This document shows, piece by piece, positions 17,154 to 26,640 of a stretch of DNA of 56,577 nucleotides. The notes below the pieces were generated by a model. That model did no database searches and was not told the origin of the DNA. It was given only the letters and a program-made list of their open reading frames with translations. Position 1 is the first letter of the stretch. Every line of letters begins with the position of its first letter. A program made the translations under genes and the position numbers. The stretch lies in contig JAJYMB010000107.1 of the NCBI GenBank assembly GCA_021787365.1, positions 1 through 56,577 of the forward strand, written 5' to 3'. This DNA comes from Actinomycetes bacterium. GTDB lineage: Bacteria > Actinomycetota > Acidimicrobiia > Acidimicrobiales > Palsa-688.

Positions 17154-19094
17154 TCAATCCTGCCGCTGCCGTCCCACGCGTTGTCCCGCCACGTAGCCGC
17201 CTTGAGAGGTATTGAGCGCGCGCTCTGGACTGTAGCGCCACACGAGCACCCCCTCATCATACCGGGGTGCACCACCCGCGACCGAGCTCAGGAAACGCTC
17301 CATCCTCCCCCGCTGCACAGACTCACTCCCATAGCCCGTCGGCCCCATGATGATTGCGTGCACGCCGAGCTCGTCCAGCTTCGACCTCGCTACGGTCACG
17401 GGACGCCGTGTACAGGTCGACGCAACGGCGTGCTCCTGAAGCGCCCACATCGTGCAGTCGAAGCGAGCATTCAGCGGACCTGAGAGGGCGCTGCCAAAAG
17501 CCCGGTAACCGTGCCAGCCCGCATTGATCATGGCCCCCGAGACCATTCGGAACCGGAAACCCGCCATAGCCTGCCAGAGCATGGGACCCATCGTCTGCTC
17601 ATCGTCACCGTAAGGAACCACCAACGCGACCGTGCCCTCCGACAGCGATCTCACGTCACCTCCTGGCAAGAAATATCGAGGCGTGTCTGGTCCCGTGGCA
17701 GCCACGGGGAATTGCGGAGCGAGAGGAGCGCAGGCAGCCACCGCAGCCACGACCGCCGCGGTACGTCGCCCGTTGCGCCCGTTGAACACAATACGGTCTA
17801 AAAACAACCCCAGCAGCGCCGCCAACCCCAGGTCCATAAAGAGAGCAAACCGCGCCGGAAGCACGTTGTCGAGAACGGGCAGGACTTCCAGCAGCCGCCC
17901 CGGAAGAGGGATCTGGGCGTAGGTGCGACCACCGATGTGCAGGTAAGGTCCAAGGCTCCACACCGCTGCACCAAGCGTCGCCACACCAACCGCCACAACC
18001 CACGGGTCGCGCCGCCATCGCATCACCACGAAAATGCTCAAAAGTAGAAGTGGGACGCCAATATACCCATCGCTCTCAATTCCGTAGCCCGTCCAAACGC
18101 TTGTGACAACTGCCACCGAATGCGGCATGAAAGCACCGAAGGGCCCAGGCAACACGAAGTTCTCCAGATCGGTCACGTAGAAATTGGGTGGCTGGATAGG
18201 GCCTACTACCCGGCCAGGACCGAAGAACTGGTACAAGAGCGGCAGTGAAGCCCCCACGAGGAATGTAACGCCTGCGGCCGCGGCCGCGCGCCCGAGGGCC
18301 ACCACATTGCGGGTCACCCACTCCGTGTGCCTCAACACCAGCACGACGCCCACCGTGGCCAGAACAACAGCGGCAAGGGCAAGCACCTCCTCGCAACAAA
18401 GCAGTTGCACTACTGCCAAGGCGCCAATGCGCAGCCCGGGCCATCTCCAGCCCGCGAACCCACGGCCGGAAACGAGCCGTTCGACCTCGCGTACGATAAG
18501 AACGGCCGGGAAGAAATAGAGCAAGTTCAGATGCCCATGGAGTCGGGCCGAAACGTAGGGGCCGAGGAGGACTGCCAATCCCGCGAGCCAGGCTGGGCCG
18601 GCCGACCTTACATGCCCGCGCAACCATAGGTAGCTACACCAGCCGTCGAGCACCAAGGCACCGGTTAGAGCCACGTTGTAGGCTAGGATCGGCCCAAAGG
18701 CCACGGTGACGGGCCAGAGCGCGACAGCCACGAATGGCATCGTGGTGTCCCACATCATGTTCGACCCTCTGGGGAGGTTCACGAAAGTGTCGAGGAGCGG
18801 GTTCAAGCCGTGGCCCAAAGCGAACGGGTACCAAGCCAGGAACTGCATGAACTTCATCGGGTCCCCCGGCTGACCGACCCAGCGCCTCTTGGGGTCGGAC
18901 CAAGCGCGTGCGGTCAGCACCACCCCGACAGATACATAGCCCACAAAGGCCAATAGACCAGCATTGCCTCGCGAGACAATCCTCCGGGCGCCCGAGCCTT
19001 TGTGAAGCCCCGGCGGCGCCGGCAACGACACTCCGCCGGCTTCCGGGGACAGCCCGGCACCAGCCTCGGGAGCCAGTACCACCTGAGCGCTCAC
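17154..19094 (-). CDS. Polytopic membrane protein, GT-C-type glycosyltransferase-like
   Basis: A 646-residue protein with roughly ten to twelve membrane helices starting near residue 45 and a soluble C-terminal domain of about 170 residues. The first extracytoplasmic loop has the acidic/His pattern (LGHGLNPLLDTFVNLPRG, NMMWDTTMP) seen in GT-C-fold membrane proteins that use polyprenyl-linked sugars, and the LPARFALFMDLGLAALLG helix is typical of uncharacterised members. The donor and acceptor are unknown. It overlaps the upstream family-39-like gene by 4 bp (GTGA), so the two are one translational unit lying between pilA and pilMN. A role in pilin or cell-envelope glycosylation is inferred. 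Confidence 0.7.
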   Translation of the reverse strand: MSAQVVLAPEAGAGLSPEAGGVSLPAPPGLHKGSGARRIVSRGNAGLLAFVGYVSVGVVLTARAWSDPKRRWVGQPGDPMKFMQFLAWYPFALGHGLNPLLDTFVNLPRGSNMMWDTTMPFVAVALWPVTVAFGPILAYNVALTGALVLDGWCSYLWLRGHVRSAGPAWLAGLAVLLGPYVSARLHGHLNLLYFFPAVLIVREVERLVSGRGFAGWRWPGLRIGALAVVQLLCCEEVLALAAVVLATVGVVLVLRHTEWVTRNVVALGRAAAAAGVTFLVGASLPLLYQFFGPGRVVGPIQPPNFYVTDLENFVLPGPFGAFMPHSVAVVTSVWTGYGIESDGYIGVPLLLLSIFVVMRWRRDPWVVAVGVATLGAAVWSLGPYLHIGGRTYAQIPLPGRLLEVLPVLDNVLPARFALFMDLGLAALLGLFLDRIVFNGRNGRRTAAVVAAVAACAPLAPQFPVAATGPDTPRYFLPGGDVRSLSEGTVALVVPYGDDEQTMGPMLWQAMAGFRFRMVSGAMINAGWHGYRAFGSALSGPLNARFDCTMWALQEHAVASTCTRRPVTVARSKLDELGVHAIIMGPTGYGSESVQRGRMERFLSSVAGGAPRYDEGVLVWRYSPERALNTSQGGYVAGQRVGRQRQD

Positions 19095-21064
19095 GGACCG
19101 ACCCGGGTCACACAGCCCATCAATCGAGCACGAGGCCGTGGGTCGCGCCTGCCCGAGAGATCATAGACGACGACACCGCTCACGCGCCGCGCCGCAAAGT
19201 TGCGCTCGACCCACCCCGTTACCTGACAAGCGTCGGAGCCTGCTTGGCTCGCTCCGAGCACGATCCCCCCGTAGGTGCCAGCCGGGATGAAATAGTGTAC
19301 CTGGTGGTGGGCGACCATCTTCTTGAACTCGGCGAGGCTCGGTACCGGGTCACCCCCGGTCCACCCACCGATCGCCATCGCGGGGTCGCCGGTCGCCAGT
19401 TGGTAGCCACCGGCGGGGAGATCGCCCACCGTCGCGACCACCCAGTGGTACCCGGCGGCGCCCCTGTCCAACTCCTTCACCAGAGCCGGCGCAGGCCGGC
19501 TCAAGCTGGCCATGCTCCCACCCACTGGCCCGCCCGAGGCGCCGGGTAAGGTCCCGGGCGGCGCCGCGTAGGGGTCGGCCACCACGGGCGGGTTCACGAT
19601 CTCGCCTGCCGTGTAGAGCCCAGGCCCCGCCAAGCACGCAAACACTGCCACCAGGGCGGTACCCGTCCTCGTCGCCCGGCTCGGCGACTTCCACAACAAT
19701 CCCCCGGCACCCGCGAGAGCGCCCGCGCCAAGAACCGCATAGCATAGCCATCGCCACGGATCGTGGACGTCCAGCACCCCGAAAGCCCAGACAGATGTAC
19801 AAACGACGGCGGTGCCAAGCACCCAACGAGCCTCTCTCCGGTCGCGAAGCTGCCAGAGCCGCCAGCCTCCCACGCCGGCCAGAGCCCCGATCGCGGGCGC
19901 CAGAACGACAGCGTAGTAAGGGTGGACCATGCCCTGGGAAAAGCTGAGCACCCCCCAGCCGACGGCGAGCCAACCTCCCCACATCACCACGGCGGCGCGG
20001 ACGCGTTCCTCGCGATGAGATCTTCCTGCCACTACGAGGGCCGCCACGCCCAAAATGGCAGCACCTGGCAAAAGCCAGGAGGCCTGGCTCCCCATGTAGC
20101 TCCCAAAAAGCCGCGAGGCATCGGTCCAAAGCACTGCGAGGCCTCTCATGCTCAACGGAGGCGCTTGGCCATGCCCCGACAGGCGGCCGAAGCCGTCATA
20201 GCCGAAGATGAGGTTCACCACGCTGTTGTCCCTCGTGCCGCCGACGTAAGGGCGCGCCGAAGCCGGAGTGAGCTCCACCAGCGCCGGCCACCAACCCCCG
20301 GCAACCAACGCCGCCACCCCGGCATAGGCTGAGTGCCGTGTTCGCCTACCGAGGCGGCCAGGTCCAGCTAAAAGGTACGCCGCTAGCAGGCCCGGGCCGG
20401 CCACCAAAGCCTCGAGGAGCTTCGCCAAGAACGCCACCCCAAGCATCGCGCCCGCGACAACAGCCCAGCGTGCCCTGCCGTCGTCCACCGCCCGCACCGT
20501 CGCATAGGCGCTTCCCACCATGCACAGCGTCAGCAATGCATCCGGGTTGTCGAAGCGGAATATGGCTGCCGAAGCCGGGGTGAGGGCCGTCAAGAACGCC
20601 GCCACAAGCCCAGCCTGCGCGCTCGACCACCTCTTCACGCAAAGGTAGACGAGACCGACGGTCGCCACACCCTCCAGCGCCTCTGGCACCAGGAGGCTCC
20701 AGGAGCTGAGCCCGAACAGCCGAGCCGAGACCTCCATGACCCAGAGCGACCCGGGCGACTTGTCCAACGAGATGAAATTCCCCGCGTCCATGGACCCGAA
20801 CAGTGCCGCCTTCCAGCTCCTCGTGCCCGCCTGTACCGCAGTGGCGTAGATGCCATAGCCCCAACCGGACCTACCGAGATCCCACAGGTAAGCGAACGCA
20901 CTCAACGCCAGCACTGCCACGACTGCCAGGCGTTGCCAACTGGCAGTACCTCTCACGGGGCTCGTCCCGCCGCCGAGGCCACCTGCACGGGAGGCGTCGT
21001 CCGTGACCTCACCCTCCCCGAGACCGGCGACCGCAGGCCGGAACCTATTAGCAACGGCTGTCAT
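19091..21064 (-). CDS. ArnT/PMT-like membrane glycosyltransferase
   Basis: A 657-residue polytopic protein related to family-39 (PMT_2/ArnT/YkcB-type) glycosyltransferases, which transfer a sugar from a polyprenyl phosphate at the outer face of the membrane. The family signature is a first-loop acidic motif, here GNFISLDKSPGSLWVM (D101-K102), plus FRFDNPDALLTLC further on. After the membrane domain a soluble C-terminal domain (HYFIPAGTYGG region) resembles the YkcB type. It precedes the GT-like gene at 17154 with a 4-bp overlap and follows a GT87-like gene; all three lie between pilA and pilMN. Substrate unknown. Confidence 0.82.
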   Translation of the reverse strand: MTAVANRFRPAVAGLGEGEVTDDASRAGGLGGGTSPVRGTASWQRLAVVAVLALSAFAYLWDLGRSGWGYGIYATAVQAGTRSWKAALFGSMDAGNFISLDKSPGSLWVMEVSARLFGLSSWSLLVPEALEGVATVGLVYLCVKRWSSAQAGLVAAFLTALTPASAAIFRFDNPDALLTLCMVGSAYATVRAVDDGRARWAVVAGAMLGVAFLAKLLEALVAGPGLLAAYLLAGPGRLGRRTRHSAYAGVAALVAGGWWPALVELTPASARPYVGGTRDNSVVNLIFGYDGFGRLSGHGQAPPLSMRGLAVLWTDASRLFGSYMGSQASWLLPGAAILGVAALVVAGRSHREERVRAAVVMWGGWLAVGWGVLSFSQGMVHPYYAVVLAPAIGALAGVGGWRLWQLRDRREARWVLGTAVVCTSVWAFGVLDVHDPWRWLCYAVLGAGALAGAGGLLWKSPSRATRTGTALVAVFACLAGPGLYTAGEIVNPPVVADPYAAPPGTLPGASGGPVGGSMASLSRPAPALVKELDRGAAGYHWVVATVGDLPAGGYQLATGDPAMAIGGWTGGDPVPSLAEFKKMVAHHQVHYFIPAGTYGGIVLGASQAGSDACQVTGWVERNFAARRVSGVVVYDLSGRRDPRPRARLMGCVTRVGP

Positions 21065-21178
21065 CGCCCTAGGACCGCTGCCTTGTCGCCGCGCCTACCT
21101 GGGACGCCCGCGTGCTGGTCCTCACCAACGCACCTGCCCAAATACGCCCAGCATCCACCGTCGGTAGTTCTCGACTGT

Positions 21179-22642
21179 TCACCTCGAGCGATTTAGTGTC
21201 CAAGCTGTCCCCAGGGGCCTCGCAGGGGCCCACAAGCTACCTGCGTGAGCACCCGCGGTGCCAGCAGCGCTCCTTCCCTGCTCTCCTCGCACCCGCTCGA
21301 CAGCGCTGTCCGCCCGAAGCGCGCTTACGAGCACCCACCCCGCCACCAGGGCTTCCATCATCGTGACGAGAGCAAAGCCAGCAGGACTCAAGCCAAATAC
21401 AAACCTCACGTACCAAGCAGCCCCCACCGCACCCCACAACACCCACAAAGCTGGCCGCAGCCGCAGCATGGCAAGAAACGGGAGCACCCACAGCACGTAC
21501 TGGGCCGAGTTGTCCTTGGCCGTCAATATGTACAGCAGCGGCGCCGCCGCACAGACCTGCACGAAGGGGAAAGCGCCCTCCCGTCTACAGCGAACCCAGC
21601 CCACCGCTGTCAATACCCCTAAGCCCCCCAACATACACAGTGAAGCCAGTGTCTCCGCCAGTTCGGGGGTCAGTCGCCCCGCGTACCAGTTCCACAGGCT
21701 CATCCCCTGAGGGCTGCCGAGGCCGAGCGCACCCTGGTACGCGAACGGCGCGTACCAACCCCTACAGTTCGCTATGGCGAACGGCACGTTCACTCCCAGC
21801 CCGATGCCGCCACCAAGAAGCCCTGCTCGCGCCCCCTTCCGCCAGTCGCCCGCGGCCATGAGGTCTGCAACCAGAGGCACCAGCAAGAAGGCGGGCCACA
21901 ATTTCACGCAGCCACCCACTGCAAAGGCGGCTGCCGAAAAGTAGGGCCTATCCCGCCACCACAAATACACACCCCCCACTACCAGCGCAATGCTGATGAA
22001 GTCCCAGTTGATGAACCCGTAGAGGGCGACCGCCGGCGCGGCAGCGAACAGCAGGGCCCGCGCGCCACACATCTTCGCCAAGAGCCACGCGCTGGCTACG
22101 CCGAACGGCGCCAACAGCAGCGCGCTCACGACGAAATAGGCGTCCGACGAATGCACGGGCAGAGCGGCGATCCACATGAACACGCCCGTCAGGACCGGGT
22201 ACTCCACCTCGCCTGGGGTCAAAAATACGCTGCCTGTACTGCTCGTCACATAGTTACCGTGAACGTATGGGAACACATGGTCACTCAGATGGCGCAGCAC
22301 GAAGAGGCTCTGGACGTCGGAGTAACAGTAAGACGGCGTGCCCGCGCCCGCTGGCCCAATCAGACAAGGAGCCTTGGTGCTGAAGGCCGCCGCCAGGTCT
22401 ATCACCATCGCTACGACCACAACAGTGACTCCGTCCCCAGCCAATGCCATCAACGTGGCCCTGCCACGCTCGCGAAGGCCCGAACACATATAGGGCAGCG
22501 AACTCACCCGTCCCCCCACTGTCCTCTGCTCACCATGCGCTACTGAGCCTGTCCTTGTTCTTGTCCTCCGCACCGGCCCAGCACCGACCCGGCTATCACC
22601 CCCGACCATCCGCTCTCTACTATGCGCTTCGACCGTCTCCAT
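21179..22642 (-). CDS. GT87-like (DUF2029) membrane glycosyltransferase
   Basis: A 487-residue polytopic protein. An unusually long Arg/Gly-rich N-terminus (about 60 residues) precedes the helices. The first loop has the acidic patch TPSYCYSDVQSLFVLRHLSD, and further on WDFISIALVVGGVYLWW and a K-L-W-P-A-F-L-L motif match GT87/DUF2029 mannosyltransferase-like proteins. A strong Shine-Dalgarno (AAGGAGGAACAAAG-ATG) supports the start. It is the first of three membrane GT-like genes after pilA on the same strand, separated from pilA by a terminator-like hairpin, so it may be transcribed from its own promoter or by read-through. Confidence 0.75.
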   Translation of the reverse strand: METVEAHSRERMVGGDSRVGAGPVRRTRTRTGSVAHGEQRTVGGRVSSLPYMCSGLRERGRATLMALAGDGVTVVVVAMVIDLAAAFSTKAPCLIGPAGAGTPSYCYSDVQSLFVLRHLSDHVFPYVHGNYVTSSTGSVFLTPGEVEYPVLTGVFMWIAALPVHSSDAYFVVSALLLAPFGVASAWLLAKMCGARALLFAAAPAVALYGFINWDFISIALVVGGVYLWWRDRPYFSAAAFAVGGCVKLWPAFLLVPLVADLMAAGDWRKGARAGLLGGGIGLGVNVPFAIANCRGWYAPFAYQGALGLGSPQGMSLWNWYAGRLTPELAETLASLCMLGGLGVLTAVGWVRCRREGAFPFVQVCAAAPLLYILTAKDNSAQYVLWVLPFLAMLRLRPALWVLWGAVGAAWYVRFVFGLSPAGFALVTMMEALVAGWVLVSALRADSAVERVRGEQGRSAAGTAGAHAGSLWAPARPLGTAWTLNRSR

Positions 22643-22730
22643 CTTTGTTCCTCCTTCCTCCTGTCAGCCGCCTTGTCCCTCCCTTGTGCATAGCCAACGC
22701 ACTCTCCCCAACGTCTTCGGGAACTACAAA

Positions 22731-22762
22731 ACTGCGGCGCTGGACACCACCAGCGCCGCAGT
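22731..22762 (-). terminator. Rho-independent terminator of pilA
   Basis: A perfect 13-bp stem (ACTGCGGCGCTGG with its complement, 6-nt loop) lies 50 bp after the pilA stop. On the minus strand it is followed by TTTTG, giving a classical intrinsic terminator. This lets pilA be made in excess over the downstream glycosyltransferase genes. Confidence 0.75.
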
Positions 22763-22812
22763 CCTCCTGTCGGCATTAAACTCGGCAGCAGCTGTCCGCT
22801 GCTAGGCGCCGT

Positions 22813-23388
22813 CTACCAGCTGGCATCCCACGTGGTGCTGCTTGTCAGCGCACCGCTCTGTATCCCCGACGTGCTGTTAACGGCGGGCGAGCTAGTCGGT
22901 ACCAATCCCTCAGCGGTCGTCCCCGAGACGCACGTTGAAGCGGTCGCCGCGTAGGCAACGGTTGAGGACGAGGCACCCTCTACGTCTGCTATGTAGAAGC
23001 AGTGCCCGCTCTGTGAGGACGCTTCAATGACGACAGCATTGTCCGTCGTTCCCGACGTGGGATCCGCAAATGCATACGCAGCAACGGTCCCATTCGTTGA
23101 AGACGGCGTCCCCCACGGCAACGTGGAGTCAAGGGAAGGCCCGTTGTCTTCGCTGCCGCTGGCGGTAATGAACGCTACGTTGCTCGAGTAGTAGGACTTC
23201 TCGTTGGTGAAGGCGTTGGTGGCATTGGACTTGGCCGAGGCGTCGTTGGCGCTGCCACGGGTGCTGAGGAAGGTCGGGATGGCGATCGCCATCAGGATGC
23301 CCATGATGAGGACGACGACCATGAGCTCGATGAGGGTGAAGCCTTCCTCCTCGTTCTTCTGGCGCCGCTTTTCCAAGTGCTTGAGCAC
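22813..23388 (-). CDS. pilA: Type IV major pilin, locus 1
   Basis: A 191-residue prepilin. The leader MLKHLEKRRQKNEEEG ends in Gly before FTLIELMVVVLIMGILMAI, with Glu at +5, so PilD should cleave at G16|F17 and methylate the Phe. The pilin head is Ser/Thr/Ala-rich with two Cys (in GHCFYIADVEG and STCVSG) that could form a disulfide loop, and many potential O-glycosylation sites. GTG 23388 follows AAAGGA 6 nt upstream. It follows pilC on the strand and is followed by a terminator. The abundance signals and canonical motif mark it as a major subunit; a second pilin is at 36460. Confidence 0.92.
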   Translation of the reverse strand: MLKHLEKRRQKNEEEGFTLIELMVVVLIMGILMAIAIPTFLSTRGSANDASAKSNATNAFTNEKSYYSSNVAFITASGSEDNGPSLDSTLPWGTPSSTNGTVAAYAFADPTSGTTDNAVVIEASSQSGHCFYIADVEGASSSTVAYAATASTCVSGTTAEGLVPTSSPAVNSTSGIQSGALTSSTTWDASW

Positions 23389-23570
23389 AGATATCCTTTC
23401 GGTTTATTTGGTTTTGGTAGGTTGCGAGCCTCTCGTCCCGAAACCGCTGCTCGGGCTACCCACGCGCAATACCGGGCACGGGCTCTCCTGTTGGCCAGGT
23501 TTGCCTCACGTTGGCTCTACTTATTGGCTTCGGCCGGCGAGGGCCAAGCTTTAGCGCGCCTTCGTGTTCT

Positions 23571-24815
23571 TCAGCCGTTGTGGCCGTTGTTGATCAGCGT
23601 GTCCACCTTGAACATGGGGAGGTAGAGGCAGATCACCATGCTCCCGACGGCGCCGCCGAGCACCACGATCATGAGGGGCTCGAGAAGGGACGTGAGCGAC
23701 TCGACGGTGCGCTCGATCTCGCTGTCCAGGAACGCTGCCGCCTTGGAGAGCATCGTATCGAGGGCGCCGGTCTCCTCACCCACATTTATCATGTGGGTCA
23801 CCATCGCCGGGAAGATGGGGTGGCCCACGAGCCCGCGCGCGATCGGCTCGCCCTTGCGCACGCCGGCGATGATCGAGTCCACCCCCTTCGCGGCCACGAC
23901 GTTGTTCACCGTGTCCCGGGTGATCTCGAGGGCCTCCAGCACGGGCACGCCGGCCGAGAGGAGCGCAGAGAGCGTAGAGGTGAAGCGAGAAACAGCGGTC
24001 TTGCGCATCAGCTCGCCAAAGATAGGCGCCTTCAGCTTGGCTGTGTCCCAGGCTACGCGGCCGTTCGGCGTGTTGATCAGCTTGCGAAACCCGATAGCGA
24101 GGAGCACCAAGCCCGCCAGCACAAACGGGAAGTAGTGGACACAGATATTGGAGATTGCGACCAGGACCAACGTGGGCAGAGGCAGCTTGCCCCCGAGCTC
24201 ATTGAAGATGCCCTTGAACACCGGGACGATGAAGAGGAGGATCGCCGCAGCGATGGCAAGGACGATGCACAGCGACGCCACGGGATACGCCATCGCGGAC
24301 TTGATCTTGCCCTTCAGCTCGACCTGCTTTTCCATGGTGGCCGCGAGGGATAAAAGCGCCCTGTCCAGCGAGCCGCTCACTTCGCCGGCCCGGACCATCG
24401 CCACGTATAGGCGGCTGAAGGCCTTCGGGTGTTGGGAGAGGGCCTCGGACAGGGAGATACCCCGCTCGACTTGCACGCGGACATCGGCGATGATCTGGGC
24501 GAGGGCGGCGTGCTCGGTTTGCTCCTCGAGGATCGTGATCGCCTTGAAGAGCGTGAGGCCCGAGTTGATCAGGGTTGCGAACTGCCGGCTGAAGACAGAA
24601 AGGACCTTGAGCGGGACGCGCCCGCCCCTCCCGGGGAGGTGCAGGTCCTTGCGCATGGCCCCGCCGGCCCCGCCCCGCGCCGAAATGTCGATGGGCACGT
24701 AGCCCATCTCCCGGAGCCGCTTGACGACTAGGCCCGTCTCGGGAGCTTCGAGGCTCCCCTTGACGATCTTGCCCTCGCGGTCGCGGACCTTGTAGTCGTA
24801 AGTCAGTTGTGGCAT
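23571..24815 (-). CDS. pilC: Type IV pilus inner-membrane platform protein PilC, locus 1
   Basis: A 414-residue GspF/PilC-family polytopic protein that forms the platform on which the PilB and PilT motors act. It has two repeated GspF domains: one around FSRQFATLINSGLTLFKAI (about 75-200) and one around FTSTLSALLSAGVPVLEAL (about 278-400), each followed by membrane helices. The GEVSGSL and GEETGAL turns that mark the two repeats are intact. The ATG has GGGAGGA 8 nt upstream. It follows pilT by 30 bp and precedes pilA, so the order is pilT-pilC-pilA. Confidence 0.95.
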   Translation of the reverse strand: MPQLTYDYKVRDREGKIVKGSLEAPETGLVVKRLREMGYVPIDISARGGAGGAMRKDLHLPGRGGRVPLKVLSVFSRQFATLINSGLTLFKAITILEEQTEHAALAQIIADVRVQVERGISLSEALSQHPKAFSRLYVAMVRAGEVSGSLDRALLSLAATMEKQVELKGKIKSAMAYPVASLCIVLAIAAAILLFIVPVFKGIFNELGGKLPLPTLVLVAISNICVHYFPFVLAGLVLLAIGFRKLINTPNGRVAWDTAKLKAPIFGELMRKTAVSRFTSTLSALLSAGVPVLEALEITRDTVNNVVAAKGVDSIIAGVRKGEPIARGLVGHPIFPAMVTHMINVGEETGALDTMLSKAAAFLDSEIERTVESLTSLLEPLMIVVLGGAVGSMVICLYLPMFKVDTLINNGHNG

Positions 24816-24845
24816 TTGAAGCGTCCTCCCATGGGTACCTGTCTT

Positions 24846-26384
24846 TTATGCTGCGTTGACCAAGCGCCGGAGGTCATCAGGGTTGGCGCAGCGTTCCTCG
24901 GCCACCTCGATATCTACGAGGTTGCGCTTCACGAGGTCGGCAAGGTCTTGGTCCATGCTCTGCATGCCAAACTTGGCGCCGGCTTGCATCACGCTGTAGA
25001 TCTGGTGGGTCTTGCCTTCCCGGATCAGGTTGCGCACCGCCGGCGTGCACACGAGGATCTCGCAGGCGACCGCCCGGCCCGTCCCGTTGGCCTTCGGGAG
25101 GAGCTGCTGGGTGACGACTCCCTGGAGCGTGGTGGAGAGCTGGGTGCGGATCTGCTGTTGCTGGTGGGCCGGGAAGACGTCGATTATGCGGTCTATCGAC
25201 TGAGGGGCGTCTTGGGTGTGGAGGGTGGCAAATACCAGGTGCCCCGTCTCGGCGGCGGTGAGGGCGGTCGATATGGTTTCCAAGTCCCTCATTTCTCCGA
25301 CGAGTATCACGTCGGGGTCCTGGCGGAGGACGTGCTTCAAGGCATCGGCGAAGCTCTTGGTGTCCTCCCCCACCTCGCGCTGGTTGACCACAGCCCGCTT
25401 GTGGGTATGGAGAAACTCGATCGGGTCCTCGACCGACATGATGTGCACCGGCTTATTCGAATTGATGATGTCGATGAGGGCCGCCAACGTCGTAGATTTG
25501 CCCGAGCCGGTGGGGCCGGTCACGAGCACCAGGCCCCTCGGCAGTTCGGCGAACTGGTGGACCTGGGAGGGTATGCCGAGTTCTTCGAGAGTCGAGATCT
25601 TGAAGGGGATGGCACGCATCACGGATCCGACCGAGTCGCGTTGCTGGAACACGTTGACACGGAAGCGCCCGATCCCGGGGACGATGTGGGAGGTGTCGAG
25701 CTCACGGTCGTTTTCGAAGCGCTCCCGCAGCCTCTGGGGCAGCATGCCGTAGATCAGGTCCCGGAGCTTGGAGGGCGTGAGCACCTCGAAGCCTTCCAAC
25801 GGGCGAAGTTCTCCGTCGACGCGCACCACTGGGGGGAGGCCGGCGGAGAGATGGAGGTCCGAGCCACGCTGTTCCACCAGCCGGGCCAGCATCCTGTTGA
25901 CGCTCACGTCTGGCAGGAGGTCGTCCCCGTACTCGGCCGCGCCCGCCTCCGGCTGCCCGTACATGGAATTGAGCGCCCCCAGGATGTCCATGCGGCTCGC
26001 CAGGCAGGGACGGGGCTTCCAACCGGTGACCTGGGTGACGACGTTGAGCATCGCCTCGTCAAGGGGGTTCTCGGTCGCTACGAGGAGGGAGTCGCCGTCC
26101 ATGGCGATGGCGACGACGGTGTGCTTGCGGGCGACGTCCCCCGGGAGGACACCATCGACGAGGGGGGAGACGGGGGTGGTCGTCGGGTCCCAGTGCGGGA
26201 TGCCAAGTTGGTCGGCTACGGCCGCGACGAGGTCGCGGTCGCTCACCAGCCCTTCCCCCGCCAGGATCTTGGCCAGCGGCACACCGGTCTCGGCCTCCCT
26301 GGCCATGGCGTACTCGAGGGTGTCCTTGGAGAGGACCTTCCGTTCGACGAGGAACTCGCCGATCTTGCGCGAGGCAGTCTGCAT
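24846..26384 (-). CDS. pilT: PilT-like retraction ATPase with N-terminal MshEN-like domain
   Basis: A 512-residue hexameric ATPase. The C-terminal part is PilT: Walker A GPTGSGKS (290-297), Asp box around SVEDPIE (317-323), Walker B DPDVILVGEMRD (356-367) and His box GHLVFATLHT (381-390), with an AIRNLIRE-type segment (AVRNLIREGKT) characteristic of PilT. Unusually, residues about 5-145 resemble an MshEN (T2SSE_N) domain, with RKIGEFLVERKVLSKDTL followed by PLAKILAGEGLV; this domain normally sits on PilB/MshE and binds c-di-GMP. Typical PilT is about 350 residues. ATG 26384 has AAGGA upstream; the frame is open further upstream without support. Confidence 0.88.
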   Translation of the reverse strand: MQTASRKIGEFLVERKVLSKDTLEYAMAREAETGVPLAKILAGEGLVSDRDLVAAVADQLGIPHWDPTTTPVSPLVDGVLPGDVARKHTVVAIAMDGDSLLVATENPLDEAMLNVVTQVTGWKPRPCLASRMDILGALNSMYGQPEAGAAEYGDDLLPDVSVNRMLARLVEQRGSDLHLSAGLPPVVRVDGELRPLEGFEVLTPSKLRDLIYGMLPQRLRERFENDRELDTSHIVPGIGRFRVNVFQQRDSVGSVMRAIPFKISTLEELGIPSQVHQFAELPRGLVLVTGPTGSGKSTTLAALIDIINSNKPVHIMSVEDPIEFLHTHKRAVVNQREVGEDTKSFADALKHVLRQDPDVILVGEMRDLETISTALTAAETGHLVFATLHTQDAPQSIDRIIDVFPAHQQQQIRTQLSTTLQGVVTQQLLPKANGTGRAVACEILVCTPAVRNLIREGKTHQIYSVMQAGAKFGMQSMDQDLADLVKRNLVDIEVAEERCANPDDLRRLVNAA

Positions 26385-26640
26385 CGCTTCCTTGTCGGCT
26401 GGGCAGGCGCGGGGGTTTAGCTCCCGGCGCCCTCTTGTGGCGAGCGCCTGTCGGCCACCCTCAACTCTTCCCCCTCTTGCGCCGTAAATAGACCCAGCGC
26501 GATCGCAGAAGCACGCACAGCGCACGGAGAGGAGTCGAACGCGCAAGGTACGACCCGGGGGCGGCAGACCGGCCCAACCTTGAAAGTGCTGGTCGTCGAG
26601 GGTTAGGCGCCCGCCGGGCAGCAACAGCGAAGAGGAGAGG

